A stretch of 64,000 bases of DNA from Adhaeribacter_A terreus (GCF_042657365.1 NZ_JBHSKT010000006.1:1-64000), one strand, 5' to 3'; positions 18,101 through 25,459 are shown, counted from the first letter of the stretch. The notes: generated by a model from the sequence alone, not told the origin. Program-made: numbers and translations.

Positions 18101-18112
18101 ATCAAGCAGTAA
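12104..18112 (+). CDS. Giant multidomain secreted protein with T9SS sorting domain
   Basis: A 2,002-residue protein starting at the ATG at 12104, which gives a clean signal peptide (basic NPLKRRG, hydrophobic LWLFALLLFIPG, then QAQ); an in-frame upstream ATG at 12023 would bury it. In order: a right-handed beta-helix closed by PDIGAYEF (to about 13775), a lamin-tail-like segment (about 14160-14740), a PKD domain (about 14955-15205), a GEVED domain rich in Cys (15220-15665), an Ig-like segment (16015-16185), beta-strand repeats, and a type A T9SS C-terminal domain from NVYPNPFS (about 17870) to TTKLIKQ. It is presumably exported across the outer membrane and anchored or released at the surface; adhesion is a guess. 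Confidence 0.9.
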   Translation: MNSHYPNNPLKRRGLWLFALLLFIPGIIQAQVTVNASGGSSGTAYTNLNSAFTAINSGTHTGIITIAISGNTTEPTTPVPLNASGQGTTNYSSITIKPTATATISGNMALGRGVIELLGSDFVTIDGSITSGGTSRDLTIQNTNNAVTYSAVIRLIGASSTFAGATNNTIKNCKIIGASATVAGAYGIHAGSSAVTAISSTSGSGYNFDQFTVENNEISTAGVGILVRNILASATSDKLFIHKNDIHNILTTGIQLSKTVGGAEAALISENTIYDFKATTAANTTDIQGIWVEADVIDATFSRNKIYGIYNYGSGGEGAFGIHINGSNSNNLNIQNNLIYDLRTVSANSGSTQVSDGAFGIRIDGSNTGHNIYYNSIHLFGAPLDNTAGGINTAALHVNSSSNTNLDIRNNIFSNQMSKGSANAAVFAAVSFSASYNYSTLTMNNNGYFVGATADHCVGRQTTSATYYQTVADWKTVTQASTASPTNDNASVPLVNSAAPFTSDLDLTIPANTVTALESGATTLPVTTDFTGNSRPRTFVPQASGANSNPDIGAYEFNGGLGDFAVPAISAITKVIPSCTSQSHTISATITDASGVATVIIEWSLNGVTQAAIAMTKQGATDEWLGTIPAQSSNLVEYNIKATDNSSSSNVATSGSQLYRDNYLTLNAGPDINSTINSGAVLTAESFNYGGHIKITEVLQYKGTAGAEVVYAGFIPTTDNEFVEISNTGNLTVDVSGYIMQMVGTISSTFVVPNGTVLEPGQVLTLATVGSANDPANRFFGMNAAASTQTSSVPWGYVLKNNSGKVIDVLGTNSVSFSALQAIGVSAADWSTSSGTFLFVASSRVGVQRQKDANNRAMDTNTENDWVVSTTAGPQINLGIYNNYVPTETTAITWTNGTNGNLTSPLTGKSVTTPNFAAGGTYNFIATINDGTCSYQDEVTVTVTAPVLPVAEFTATPTTVTTTQIVAFTDQSTNIPGSWNWTFIGPGTVTYQNGTSATSQNPEVKFNAAGVYTVTLDATNGAGTSTKTRTDYITVYWGYCEPLQSNCGSNYINSVVLNTLVNNNSNCSNTSALGAYSNYLPTAYTTSLMIGNNYSLNVTPISSSTSNVAAWIDFNNNGVFETTEFLGVKTSVTSNTQTSFAIAVPLTATTGKVGLRIRQMGTSIAAADACKTFTSLAGETEDYVITIQARASVDAGIGNLIAPLNNTCANTNQPVVVRLYNKGTAAITNIPVAVNITGAASTTISGTYSGTIQVGDSIDFTVGNLITSTGGIFNFSASTNIAGDGDASNDDMPTISRNINVQPSAPATTDASFCTGSAAILTASGTGTLRWYDQATGGTLLASGTSFTTPVLSATTSYYVEAAGNPTDKAGLTATTTASGSYATSTAGYGLNFTANQDIILKGVHVYVRTAGSPVIIQLRDNAGTVLKTAATVTVANLGVKTYIPLDFAIPAGTYRLTSGNTTTIAQDYSTTNTAVKYPFNSSNNEVTITSGRSSTNTTTAYYGFYDWDILVNGCPSTRTLVTATMGEGGQWTGTTSNDWNVGSNWCSGTVPTATTDVTLPAGLTTYPQITSGTAQVKNFTIASGATFTMNGGTLQLSGDLTNSGTYTQTTGLLELTGTGSQQINGIALANLTINGGGTKTLGGNVTVNGAVTMTSGILNTGTFKLILGATATISETNTSYVIGEVETVRNLNTASTVTFGGMGIELTPASGSVMPGNTTVRRVTGTQMNGGGPGYSIPRYFDIQSAVNSGLNVNMLFRYLDHEVAAYNEATLALFRSPDQGTTWNAQTASVADPASNTVTLAGVSGFSLWTAGDINNPLPVELVAFNAIKKGNDAFLTWTTASEYNSKGFDIEVSTNSHDFRKIGFAESRNGNTLQQYTFTDIEKGKNGTRYYRLKQTDFDGAVSYSPIKAVAFNTVATQVNVYPNPFSADLNVTVESAIAAEIPVVITDLTGKTVWEKAVKVEKGANLLKLDPANNLPSGVYLLQMQIGSERFTTKLIKQ

Positions 18113-18141
18113 AAAATGCTATGGTTTTGGACAAAAAAAGG
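18113..18141 (+). repeat. 29-bp AAAACG element
   Basis: AAAATGCTATGGTTTT, six bases, AAAAAGG. It begins directly after the TAA stop codon and merges with the terminator. Confidence 0.7.
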
Positions 18142-18165
18142 GAAGCAAATGCTTCCCTTTTTTTG
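18133..18165 (+). terminator. Terminator of the giant secreted protein gene
   Basis: AAAAAGGGAAGC and GCTTCCCTTTTT arms with a short loop and long T run. Confidence 0.88.
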
Positions 18166-18189
18166 TTTTATCAGAGTACAGCTTTCGGG

Positions 18190-18218
18190 AAAACGGTAGG
18201 GTTTTGCACATAAAAACT
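18190..18218 (+). repeat. 29-bp AAAACG element
   Basis: AAAACGGTAGGGTTTT, six bases, AAAAACT. It faces the inverted copy at 18231-18259 across 12 bp. Confidence 0.8.
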
Positions 18219-18230
18219 CATCGGGCAGTT

Positions 18231-18259
18231 ACTTTTCGAACCGAAAACCATAGCGTTTT
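18231..18259 (-). repeat. 29-bp AAAACG element
   Basis: Minus strand AAAACGCTATGGTTTT, six bases, GAAAAGT. Confidence 0.78.
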
Positions 18260-18302
18260 TTTGCCGGTTATTCTACAACAAAGCCATCCGCCGTTTTTTC
18301 CG

Positions 18303-18310
18303 TACCTTTG
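18303..18310 (+). promoter_or_regulatory. Helicase -7 box
   Basis: TACCTTTG 32 nt before the helicase ATG. No TTG is found at the expected upstream distance. Confidence 0.5.
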
Positions 18311-18342
18311 CAAATTATTTGATATTAATTACCTGAACTGCC

Positions 18343-19791
18343 ATGACCGAAGAAGCGAAAGACCAGCACGAAGAAACCCACCACGAACCTGCCCAAAATC
18401 CGGAGCCTTCGGACGTGAACGCAACCGAAAACGAGACTGAAGAAACCACCGAGCCGGAAATTACTTTCGCCGATTTTAAGCTGAACCGCCAGTTGCTGAA
18501 TGCTATTGCCGACGCCGGTTTTACCAAACCAACACCGGTGCAGGAAAAAACCATCCCGCTTATTACGGCCGGCCACGATGTGATGGGCATTGCGCAAACC
18601 GGAACGGGTAAAACGGCCGCTTTCGTGCTGCCTATCTTAATGAAAGTAAAATACGCACAGGGCACGAATCCGAGAGCTCTAATTGTGGTACCAACCCGCG
18701 AACTGGGTATGCAGATCGAGGACCATATTCAGCAACTTGCCAAATATACAGATATCCGTTTCTTTGCAATCTACGGTGGTTTAGGTCCGAAAAGCCAAAT
18801 CGAACAGATTGAGAAAGGCGTGGATATTTTAATTGCGACACCGGGACGTTTGATGGAGCTTTACCTGAAAGGCGCTTTAATTCTGAAAGAACTGAAAACG
18901 CTGGTGCTGGACGAAGCCGATAAAATGATGGACATGGGCTTTATGCCGCAGATTCGGGCTTTGCTGGAAGTTATTCCGCGGAAACGCCAGAACCTGCTTT
19001 TTTCGGCTACCATGAGTCCAAGAATTGAGAAACTTTCTGAAGAATTTCTGGAGTTTCCGATGAAGGTGGAAATTACCCGCCAAGCTACGCCGGTAGATAC
19101 GGTTACGCAGGTTTTGTACCACGTACCTAATTTACCGACCAAAATTAACCTGTTGGAATACCTGGTGCGCGACGAAGAGAAATTTAACCGCGTAATGATC
19201 TTCTGCCGCAGCAAAGCCACCGCCGAAAACGTTTCGAAATTCCTGATCCGAAAAGTGAACGGCGAAACGCGCGTACTGCACGGCAATAAAGGCCAGAATA
19301 CCCGCATCAACGCCATCGAAGATTTCCGGAATGGCGATATTCGTTTTTTAGTAGCTACCGATGTGGCGGCCCGCGGCATTGATGTGAGTTTGGTAAGCCA
19401 CGTAATTAATTTCGATGTGCCGGCCATTTACGAAGATTACGTGCACCGCATTGGCCGCACCGGCCGCGCTTTCAATGAAGGCCACGCCATTACCTTTGCG
19501 AATGAAGCTGAACGGGCCAGCATTGGCGAAATCGAAAAACTAATGCACATGCAGATTCCGGTGGAAGAAATGCCGGAAGAAGTGAAGATCGAGAAAACCG
19601 GTTTCGACGAACAGCAGAAAATTGCCAAAGACCTGGATACCCAGAAACGCAAACTGGACCCGGATTTTAAAGGCGCGTTCCACGAGAAAAAACAATACCT
19701 CCGCGAAGGCGTGATCGATAAACGAACCGGGAAGCCTTTTGTAGAAAAGAAACCGACGAAAATCAGAGGTTTCAGACGGAATAAGTCGTGA
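18343..19791 (+). CDS. DEAD-box RNA helicase
   Basis: An ATP-dependent RNA helicase of 482 residues for rRNA or mRNA remodelling. It carries all core motifs: Q motif (KPTPVQEKTIPL), I (AQTGTGKTAAF), Ia (PTRELG), II (DEAD), III (SAT), V (ATDVAARGID) and VI (HRIGRTGRA). The first 45 residues are acidic and low-complexity (Glu, Thr, His, Pro), and the C-terminal 70 are basic, typical of RhlE-type proteins. Monocistronic, with a -7 box upstream and a repeat-derived terminator starting at the stop codon. Confidence 0.95.
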   Translation: MTEEAKDQHEETHHEPAQNPEPSDVNATENETEETTEPEITFADFKLNRQLLNAIADAGFTKPTPVQEKTIPLITAGHDVMGIAQTGTGKTAAFVLPILMKVKYAQGTNPRALIVVPTRELGMQIEDHIQQLAKYTDIRFFAIYGGLGPKSQIEQIEKGVDILIATPGRLMELYLKGALILKELKTLVLDEADKMMDMGFMPQIRALLEVIPRKRQNLLFSATMSPRIEKLSEEFLEFPMKVEITRQATPVDTVTQVLYHVPNLPTKINLLEYLVRDEEKFNRVMIFCRSKATAENVSKFLIRKVNGETRVLHGNKGQNTRINAIEDFRNGDIRFLVATDVAARGIDVSLVSHVINFDVPAIYEDYVHRIGRTGRAFNEGHAITFANEAERASIGEIEKLMHMQIPVEEMPEEVKIEKTGFDEQQKIAKDLDTQKRKLDPDFKGAFHEKKQYLREGVIDKRTGKPFVEKKPTKIRGFRRNKS

Positions 19792-19836
19792 CCCCACCCA
19801 ACCCTCCCCTAATTCAGGGGAGGGCTTTTTTTGGTA
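19791..19836 (+). repeat. CCCCACC-hairpin repeat, copy 2
   Basis: Starts at the last base of the helicase TGA codon. CCCCACCC, then CCTCCCCTAATTCAGGGGAG and a seven-T run. About 40 of 46 bases match copy 1 at 10147-10193. Confidence 0.75.
19802..19832 (+). terminator. Helicase terminator
   Basis: Arms CCCTCCCCT and AGGGGAGGG around AATTC, followed by seven T. Made from the CCCCACC repeat. Confidence 0.85.
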
Positions 19837-19895
19837 TATTGGGAAGTTAAATATTTAGCTTCCTTTTAATTTTGACTCAAACCTCTATATTCAAA

Positions 19896-20279
19896 ATGAA
19901 TATTTCTTCAAAAATAATATTCTATGGCAGCTCCTTAATTTTAGTCATTTTATCTGTAGCTGGTATTGACAAAAAGATACGAGATAATAAGATTCTGTTA
20001 AAATTAAGTTTAGTAACTTTTCTCTTCGGGTCAATGAGCTTTCTGATAAAAAATGAAGAAACAGCTGACGTGATTAGCTTCATGTTCGGCCCTTTCATAT
20101 ATATAATTTCCTATAGTTTATTTAGGCAGTTATATAAAGGCATTTACGATGTTGAACCAACCTACACGTGGTTAACGGCTTATGACTGGGAAGAATTGCG
20201 CCAGGTGAACGTATTTGATAAATTAGTTCATGTTCTTCCACTTTTATTAGGATTCTTTCTTCCACTCTTTATTGGGTAG
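19896..20279 (+). CDS. Small membrane protein, unknown
   Basis: A 127-residue protein from the ATG at 19896; an earlier in-frame ATG at 19872 gives 135. Four hydrophobic segments are visible (IIFYGSSLILVILSVAG, LSLVTFLFGSMSFLI, ISFMFGPFIYIISYSL, LPLLLGFFLPLFIG), with acidic loops between. I recognise no family. Base composition is more AT-rich than the neighbouring genes. Confidence 0.6.
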   Translation: MNISSKIIFYGSSLILVILSVAGIDKKIRDNKILLKLSLVTFLFGSMSFLIKNEETADVISFMFGPFIYIISYSLFRQLYKGIYDVEPTYTWLTAYDWEELRQVNVFDKLVHVLPLLLGFFLPLFIG

Positions 20280-20316
20280 CCTGGAAACTATAATGCTGAA
20301 ATACCTCTCAAGCCCC

Positions 20317-20345
20317 AAAATCCTATCCTTTCCCCGCACAAAAGT
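20317..20345 (+). repeat. 29-bp AAAACG element, degenerate
   Basis: AAAATCCTATCCTTTC, six bases, CAAAAGT. The C to T and G to C changes in the first block weaken it. Confidence 0.5.
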
Positions 20346-20361
20346 CGCAATAACGTGCGGA

Positions 20362-20383
20362 CAGGTCAAGCCCTGCCCCTACA
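20362..20383. repeat. GGTCAAGCCCTG repeat, copy 2
   Basis: GGTCAAGCCCTGCCCCTACAG, one base different from the copy at 10354-10377. Confidence 0.7.
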
Positions 20384-20416
20384 GTAGAAAACATCTAACA
20401 CAAAAATAATTAACCC

Positions 20417-20446
20417 TTGCAAAACAACAGACAAACCATAACTTTA
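20417..20446 (+). promoter_or_regulatory. Promoter of the 20485 lipoprotein gene
   Basis: TTG (20417-20419), 19-bp spacer, TAACTTTA (20439-20446), one base off the TAnnTTTG consensus; 38 nt before the ATG. Confidence 0.5.
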
Positions 20447-20484
20447 CCTTTCTGTTAAAACACTTAATTTAACGGGAAATAAAA

Positions 20485-20904
20485 ATGAGAAAACCAGGAA
20501 ATTTAGCTTTATTTCTTTTAGTAATATTTTTCAACACGCTGATCCTTACATCATGTAAAGATAAAAGGGAACCAGAACCAACCGGCAACATAAGAGCATC
20601 AGTCTCATATTCGCCAGAGCAGGACACCATACCATGTCTGAAACATTACATACCCAACGGCCTTAAAATTGAACTTATCAGGAAAGACAATAATAGCATT
20701 TTAGATATTCGGTCAATCGGTCAAAATGCGAACCTGGATTTTGGTCAACATCCGCATGGGAATTATCAGCTGAAAGTAACCGGAGCTATAAGGGAAGGTA
20801 ATACCTGCACCGGTGAAGATCGATCCCATAGCCTGATCGATACTTTGCAGTCATTTACTTTAGAAGCACCCTCCAAATCTGTAACCTTCAAGATTACCCA
20901 ATAG
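20485..20904 (+). CDS. Small secreted lipoprotein, unknown
   Basis: A 139-residue protein with a lipoprotein signal peptide: hydrophobic ALFLLVIFFNTLIL and lipobox LTSC, with lipidated Cys24. The mature part begins KDKREPEPTGN and looks beta-rich (GLKIELIRKDNNSIL, GNYQLKVTGA), with two further Cys in the mature chain. That pattern suggests a small carboxypeptidase-regulatory-like or Ig-like fold, but the family is not identified. It stands alone. Confidence 0.75.
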   Translation: MRKPGNLALFLLVIFFNTLILTSCKDKREPEPTGNIRASVSYSPEQDTIPCLKHYIPNGLKIELIRKDNNSILDIRSIGQNANLDFGQHPHGNYQLKVTGAIREGNTCTGEDRSHSLIDTLQSFTLEAPSKSVTFKITQ

Positions 20905-21025
20905 ATAAAGAAGGTTCCTGCCGCCATAAATTTACAGCTTGTATTTCTTCCTGAAAAAATCAACAATACAAAGAACAAGCTGCAAACTAATGTCCTGCAA
21001 ATCATTAAATCCTGAAAATCCTGAT

Positions 21026-21484
21026 CTACTTGCCAATAAACGGCAGATCCATGTGCCTTAAATGAAGGAGGGCGAAGGTGAAAACGGTTCCCCAGAGCAC
21101 GGCGCTCCAGAGCATGTGCAGCAGAATTTGTCCGCGTTTGGCGCCTAAAACCGTGGCAATAATGGTCCCGATGATGGGGCTGAGCAACACCGGCGTAAGA
21201 AAAGCAATGCCGCCCATCCCGAATTTCTGCCACACTTTTACAATGCGGCGGCTTTTTTTATTGAAGATCGGTTTCTTTTTCCGGATGCGCTCGCGGGCGT
21301 AATATTTCGAAACGGCAGTACCAATAATGCTGAAAAGCGTAACGCTCGTCATCATGCCGCCCACGGTCAGCCCGAAGGTTTGCCAGAAGTTCAGGCCCAA
21401 AGCCGCACCTGTAAGTGGACCGCCAAAAAACTTGACCATGCTGAGCAAAAAAACGGAAAGATATTTGGCAACTGTTTCGAACAC
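21026..21484 (-). CDS. Small integral membrane protein, unknown
   Basis: A 152-residue protein with a GTG start (21482-21484). Hydrophobic helices cover about residues 8-32, 36-58, 92-114 and 122-143, separated by the basic loop ARERIRKKKPIFNKKSRR. The pairs of Gly-rich helices (FGGPLTGAALG, GGMMTSVTLFSIIG) resemble small multidrug-export or DedA-like proteins, but I cannot assign a family. A 42-bp dyad lies directly upstream. Confidence 0.7.
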   Translation of the reverse strand: MFETVAKYLSVFLLSMVKFFGGPLTGAALGLNFWQTFGLTVGGMMTSVTLFSIIGTAVSKYYARERIRKKKPIFNKKSRRIVKVWQKFGMGGIAFLTPVLLSPIIGTIIATVLGAKRGQILLHMLWSAVLWGTVFTFALLHLRHMDLPFIGK

Positions 21485-21490
21485 TGTATT

Positions 21491-21532
21491 ACTTTTTAAA
21501 CCGAAAACGCTACCGTTTTTATACGGAAAACC
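21491..21532. repeat. 42-bp dyad of the AAAACG element
   Basis: ACTTTTT, six bases, AAAACGCTACCGTTTT, six bases, then GAAAACC. It starts 7 bp upstream of the membrane protein start codon. Confidence 0.8.
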
Positions 21533-21682
21533 CGCGCTTCCGAAGGCAAAGAAACCGCAAACTTAACCAAAACCTTTTCATACAGGGTAAAGCTTACAAA
21601 AATTAACGTTTCTGCGGTTGTTGATATTCCGTGGTTTGTAGAAAATGGGACACACTAGACTGTCACCGTGGTCTCTCACCGT

Positions 21683-21768
21683 GGTCTGTGGCGCACATAC
21701 CACTATACTGCCGCCCCAAGTTGTACGAACTTTAAACTTCAGTGCTTCGGTCTGTGCGCCTCAGACCG
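21683..21768. repeat. GGTCTG-CAGACC palindromes
   Basis: GGTCTGTGGCGCACATACC and CGGTCTGTGCGCCTCAGACC are imperfect versions of the perfect palindrome at 28723-28742. Confidence 0.6.
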
Positions 21769-21829
21769 AGGGAAGTGAAAGTAAAGCCTCAAAAGGCAAT
21801 TTTCTTTGAGGAAAACCCGAAAGAAAACC

Positions 21830-22468
21830 TCAGAGTTTGGCGCCGTAAGCCAGGTTACCTGCATCGCCGAGGCCGGGAATAATGTAACTAAACTCATTCA
21901 GTTTTTCATCTAAAGCGCCGAGCCAGAGTTTTACATTGGGCAGTTCTTGCTGAATATGCGCCACGCCTTCCGGACTTGCAACAGCCGCCGCAATGTGGGT
22001 TTCGCGGGGAACGCCGAAGCGCAGCATGGCCTGGTAAGTAAGCGCCAGAGATTTGCCGGTGGCCAGCATCGGATCTACCAAAAGCAGAATTTTATTTTCC
22101 AGCGAAACCGAGGTCATGTAATCTACCTGAATTTGCAGGTCGTGCGTTTTCTCGATGCGGTAGGCGGCTACAAAAGCACTTTCCGAGGCATCGAAATAAT
22201 TCAGGAAACCGTGGTGGAACGGCAAGCCGGCGCGCAAAACCGTAGCTAAAACCGGAAACTCGATGGGCAGATTTACGGTGGTTTCGGCCAAAGGGGTTTG
22301 CACTTTTTTAGGCGAAAAAGGTAGCGTTTTGGAAATTTCGTAAGCCATGATTTCGCCGAGGCGTTCCAGATTCCGGCGGAAACGCATGCTGTCTTTCTGA
22401 ACTGTTACGTCGCGGAGTTGGGCCAGAAAATAACTGGCAATGGAATTTTCTTGAGTAAGAATGTGCAT
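21830..22468 (-). CDS. upp: Uracil phosphoribosyltransferase
   Basis: Pyrimidine salvage enzyme converting uracil and PRPP to UMP. At 212 residues it has family length. RAGLPFHHGFLNYFD and the PRPP-binding loop LVDPMLATGKSL are intact, as is the C-terminal uracil site YIIPGLGDAGN. Its ATG overlaps the stop codon of the upstream acyltransferase-like gene (TAATG), so translation is coupled. Codons 47-56 (KTLPFSPKKV) are written by a perfect-register copy of the 29-bp element. Confidence 0.96.
   Translation of the reverse strand: MHILTQENSIASYFLAQLRDVTVQKDSMRFRRNLERLGEIMAYEISKTLPFSPKKVQTPLAETTVNLPIEFPVLATVLRAGLPFHHGFLNYFDASESAFVAAYRIEKTHDLQIQVDYMTSVSLENKILLLVDPMLATGKSLALTYQAMLRFGVPRETHIAAAVASPEGVAHIQQELPNVKLWLGALDEKLNEFSYIIPGLGDAGNLAYGAKL
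22302..22330 (-). repeat. AAAACG element inside upp
   Basis: AAAACGCTACCTTTTT, six bases, AAAAAGT, read in the coding direction. Related Upp proteins have the same length here, so it is not an insertion of extra codons. Confidence 0.55.
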
Positions 22469-23403
22469 TATTTGATCAGCAGTTTCAGGTACCAGGGTAA
22501 ATTGTTCCGACTTACGGAAAGGTAAGTTACGGGTTTTGCGCCGAAACTGCTATAAAAACGTGCTAAGTTAGGAATACTGCTGCCTTCGAAATCAAAAATG
22601 GTGCTGGTGCCGGCGTATTGCTTTATTATTCGGCTGATCAGAAAAGGCATAGCGCCGTGCTGTTTACCAGTTTCGGAAGCGGCGCTGAACAGGAAAACAA
22701 GTTTGCCCGGTTGTTTCAGAAACAGCGCGCCGGCAATCAGTTCGCCGTTTTGCCGGATTTCGGAAAGCTGAGCCAACGAGTTTTGGAGCAGAAAAGCATA
22801 CTGTTTTTCGAAGAGCGCATAATGCCGGTCTTTTACGTCTTTCAGTTCTTTGCCGCGCGTTTGCCGGTAAAGTTTTATGAGGTCGGGCAGGTTTTCTGTA
22901 GTGGCAACTTCGTACTTTTCTTTCTTAGCTTTTTTAATGTTGCGCTTCACGTTCGTGGAAAAACTTTCCTTTAAAACGCTGTATTCATAAGCCAGATTTA
23001 AATGGAACGTAACGCGCGGCACCGATAAAAACCCAGTCGGCAAAGGCCCTACTTCAAAGGTGTTTTGGGTGTTAAGCTGCAAATAAACTTTCCGGAATTG
23101 CTTCGGGATCTTTGCCAGAAACGTATTTACCGTGGTTTCCCGGCTTTCCGAAGTGGTAAACAAACCAAGCTGCTGCGAATGGAACGGCTGGTAAACGAAC
23201 GGCTCGCCAAGCATTTTTTTAAACGGCAACGGAAAAACTGAAACGTACTTTCCGGCTTGCATTTCCACAATGGCATCCCAATTTCCGGACGTAGAAATTT
23301 CCAGATATCCGGAATACGCGTATAGCATTTGCTGCGCGGAATTTCGCACGCAATTGTCCCAAAGCGCAAGATCTATTTCGGAATGTTTCAGGTATTTCAG
23401 CAC
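22468..23403 (-). CDS. FemAB/GNAT-fold acyltransferase-like protein
   Basis: A 311-residue soluble protein whose C-terminal half looks like a GNAT domain of the FemAB/BioF2-like type. Markers are the KRNIKKAKKEKYEV lead-in, then GELIAGALFLKQPGKLVFLFSAAS and IFDFEGSSIPNLARFYSSFGA. Such enzymes transfer amino acids or acyl groups to peptidoglycan or lipid precursors; the substrate here is unknown. The start is GTG (23401-23403). upp overlaps its stop codon. Confidence 0.75.
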   Translation of the reverse strand: MLKYLKHSEIDLALWDNCVRNSAQQMLYAYSGYLEISTSGNWDAIVEMQAGKYVSVFPLPFKKMLGEPFVYQPFHSQQLGLFTTSESRETTVNTFLAKIPKQFRKVYLQLNTQNTFEVGPLPTGFLSVPRVTFHLNLAYEYSVLKESFSTNVKRNIKKAKKEKYEVATTENLPDLIKLYRQTRGKELKDVKDRHYALFEKQYAFLLQNSLAQLSEIRQNGELIAGALFLKQPGKLVFLFSAASETGKQHGAMPFLISRIIKQYAGTSTIFDFEGSSIPNLARFYSSFGAKPVTYLSVSRNNLPWYLKLLIK

Positions 23404-23632
23404 GAGCGCAAATTAGAGATAAATGAATTAAAAATTAGAAATTTACTTCGGGCGCCGGCTTTTTTCTGCAACAGTCTTTTATATTTTCATTTCGCCGGAC
23501 AACTGTTCTTCACCAAAGCTTGTCTTTTCAGAAACCGCAACTCTCTTATTTTCTAACCCAAAACCCCGAAACGCAGTACATTGGTTTTCTGCCGCGGAAT
23601 TCCGTTATTTCGCCTTTCTTTTTAATCCGGAC

Positions 23633-25288
23633 ATGAGATTTATTTTTAGTTTTTTCCTGCTTTTTGCTACCGTTTTTTCCGTTTTCGCACAAAGCACCTA
23701 CGTTCCCTTAGATTCCGATAAATACCGTTTAATAGATCGTTACGCACTTAAATACGCCGACAGCATTCCGGAACTGCACACCGGCATTAAGCCGTATCTG
23801 CGGAAAACGGTAGCAAAACTGGCCGAAAAAGTGCTGCAGGACAGTGCCAATCTTTCCGCTGAAGACCGTTTTAACGCCGAATATTTGCTGCAGGACAACT
23901 GGGATTATACCGAAGCTGAACACAACGAAAGCCGCAAACCGATCCTGAAGCATTTCTTCCGCAACAAGACCGATCTTTTTCATGTAGAAACCGAAGATTT
24001 TACCTTGCGCCTGAACCCGGTTCTGCATTTTCAGTTAGGCAAAGATTCTGATTCCGATGGCTTGCGTTACATCAATACACGCGGTTTGCAGGCCGAAGGA
24101 ACGATTGATAAAAAACTGAGTTTCTACACTTTTATCGGTGAAAATCAAGCCGTTCTTCCTCAGTATGTAAACGATAGAATTACCCGCGATACCATTGTGC
24201 CGCACGAAGGTTACTGGAAAAACTTCAAGGAAAACGGTTACGACTTTTTCACGGCGCGCGGCTACGTAAATTATGCTTTGAGCAAACACATAAATGTGCA
24301 ACTGGGCCACGACAAAAATTTTATTGGCAACGGTTACCGTTCTTTAATTCTTTCAGATTACGCGCCGGGTTACTTTTTCCTGAAGCTGAACACGCAGGTC
24401 TGGAGACTGCAATACGAAAACATTTTTGCGAGTATGAACGCGGATCACAGCATCGGCGACAAACTATACCCGAAGAAATATTTTGCCTACCACCATTTAA
24501 GCGTAAACCTGAAACCGAACCTGAACATCGGCGTTTTTGAGAGCGTGGTTTTTGCGCGCGGCAAAGGCAATTTCGAACTCGAATACCTGAACCCGATCAT
24601 TTTCTACCGCAGCATCGAACAACAACTCGGCTCCGAAGATAATGCCTTGCTGGGTATGGATCTGAAGTGGAACATCAAAAACCGCGTGCAAGTTTATGCA
24701 CAGCTCATGCTCGATGAATTTCTGCTGAGCGCCATAAAAGAACGCAACGGCTGGTGGGCCAACAAACAAGGCGCGCAGCTCGGAGCAAAATACGTAGATG
24801 CTTTCGGCCTGAAAAACCTGGATCTGCAAGGCGAATTCAACTTCCTGCGGCCGTATTTATACCAGCACGAAAGCCGTTTTACCAACTACCAGCACTACCA
24901 GCAACCACTCGCGCACCCGATGGGCGCGAATTTGTCTGAATTAATTGGTATTGCTACGTACCAACCGATTGGCAAACTGAACATTACCGGGAAAGCCATT
25001 TTCACCCGCTTCGGCGCCGATACCGATTCTTCTAACTGGGGCGGCAATGTGCTGAAACCTTACGTACCGCACCCGCAGGATTTCGGCAATAAAGTAGCGC
25101 AGGGCAATACCACCAATTTGCTGCATTTAGACTTGACGTTATCGTATCAGCTAAAGCCCAACATGTTCATCGACCTGAGCCAGATCATCCGGAAAACTGA
25201 TGCTGAACTGAATGAATTTGATAATTCTTCGTCGTTTTCTTCAGTTTCTTTCCGCTGGAATATCGGGCAACGGTTGCATGAGTTTTAA
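23633..25288 (+). CDS. Wzi/RemB-like outer-membrane beta-barrel protein
   Basis: A 551-residue protein with a signal peptide (FIFSFFLLFATVFSVFAQ). After an alpha-helical segment (about 25-105) alternating aromatic beta-strands fill the rest, ending in the barrel-closing SSVSFRWNIGQRLHEF. Segments such as NVQLGHDKNFIGNGYRSLILSDYAP match Wzi capsule-assembly and RemB gliding-motility proteins of Bacteroidota, which bind or hold surface polysaccharide. Which of the two applies is not decidable here. Confidence 0.75.
   Translation: MRFIFSFFLLFATVFSVFAQSTYVPLDSDKYRLIDRYALKYADSIPELHTGIKPYLRKTVAKLAEKVLQDSANLSAEDRFNAEYLLQDNWDYTEAEHNESRKPILKHFFRNKTDLFHVETEDFTLRLNPVLHFQLGKDSDSDGLRYINTRGLQAEGTIDKKLSFYTFIGENQAVLPQYVNDRITRDTIVPHEGYWKNFKENGYDFFTARGYVNYALSKHINVQLGHDKNFIGNGYRSLILSDYAPGYFFLKLNTQVWRLQYENIFASMNADHSIGDKLYPKKYFAYHHLSVNLKPNLNIGVFESVVFARGKGNFELEYLNPIIFYRSIEQQLGSEDNALLGMDLKWNIKNRVQVYAQLMLDEFLLSAIKERNGWWANKQGAQLGAKYVDAFGLKNLDLQGEFNFLRPYLYQHESRFTNYQHYQQPLAHPMGANLSELIGIATYQPIGKLNITGKAIFTRFGADTDSSNWGGNVLKPYVPHPQDFGNKVAQGNTTNLLHLDLTLSYQLKPNMFIDLSQIIRKTDAELNEFDNSSSFSSVSFRWNIGQRLHEF
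23804..23832 (+). repeat. AAAACG element-like sequence inside the Wzi-like gene
   Basis: AAAACGGTAGC then AAAA in place of TTTT, and AAAAAGT in exact register. The middle block mismatch makes this the weakest coding match. Confidence 0.35.
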
Positions 25289-25300
25289 TTCCATCCCTCT

Positions 25301-25449
25301 GTAGAGACGTAGCATGCTACGTCTTAATTTATTGCGACTTAAAATATCGCGATTGATTTTAAAGGTTTACTTCCGCCAAAATTTGGCAAAAATTGATTTG
25401 GAATGCGGGAGACGTAATATCCGGGAGACGTAGTATACTACGTCTCTAC
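25301..25449. repeat. AGACGTAG palindromes flanking the spacer
   Basis: AGACGTAGCATGCTACGTCT (25305-25324) and AGACGTAGTATACTACGTCT (25426-25445) are perfect 20-bp palindromes. A partial third unit, GGGAGACGTAATAT, precedes the second. Confidence 0.8.
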
Positions 25450-25459
25450 ATTTCGTTTC

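Larger units (their letters stand above)
21485..21829. other. Spacer with REP-like palindromes
   Basis: A 345-bp gene-free spacer. Besides the dyad it carries two relatives of a GGTCTGTGGCGCACAGACC palindrome (21683-21701 and 21748-21768). Confidence 0.6.

Noticed and set aside
22302..22330. Idea that a mobile element inserted codons into upp
   Set aside because: Homologues as remembered have the same number of residues (EISKTL to VQTPL), so nothing was inserted.
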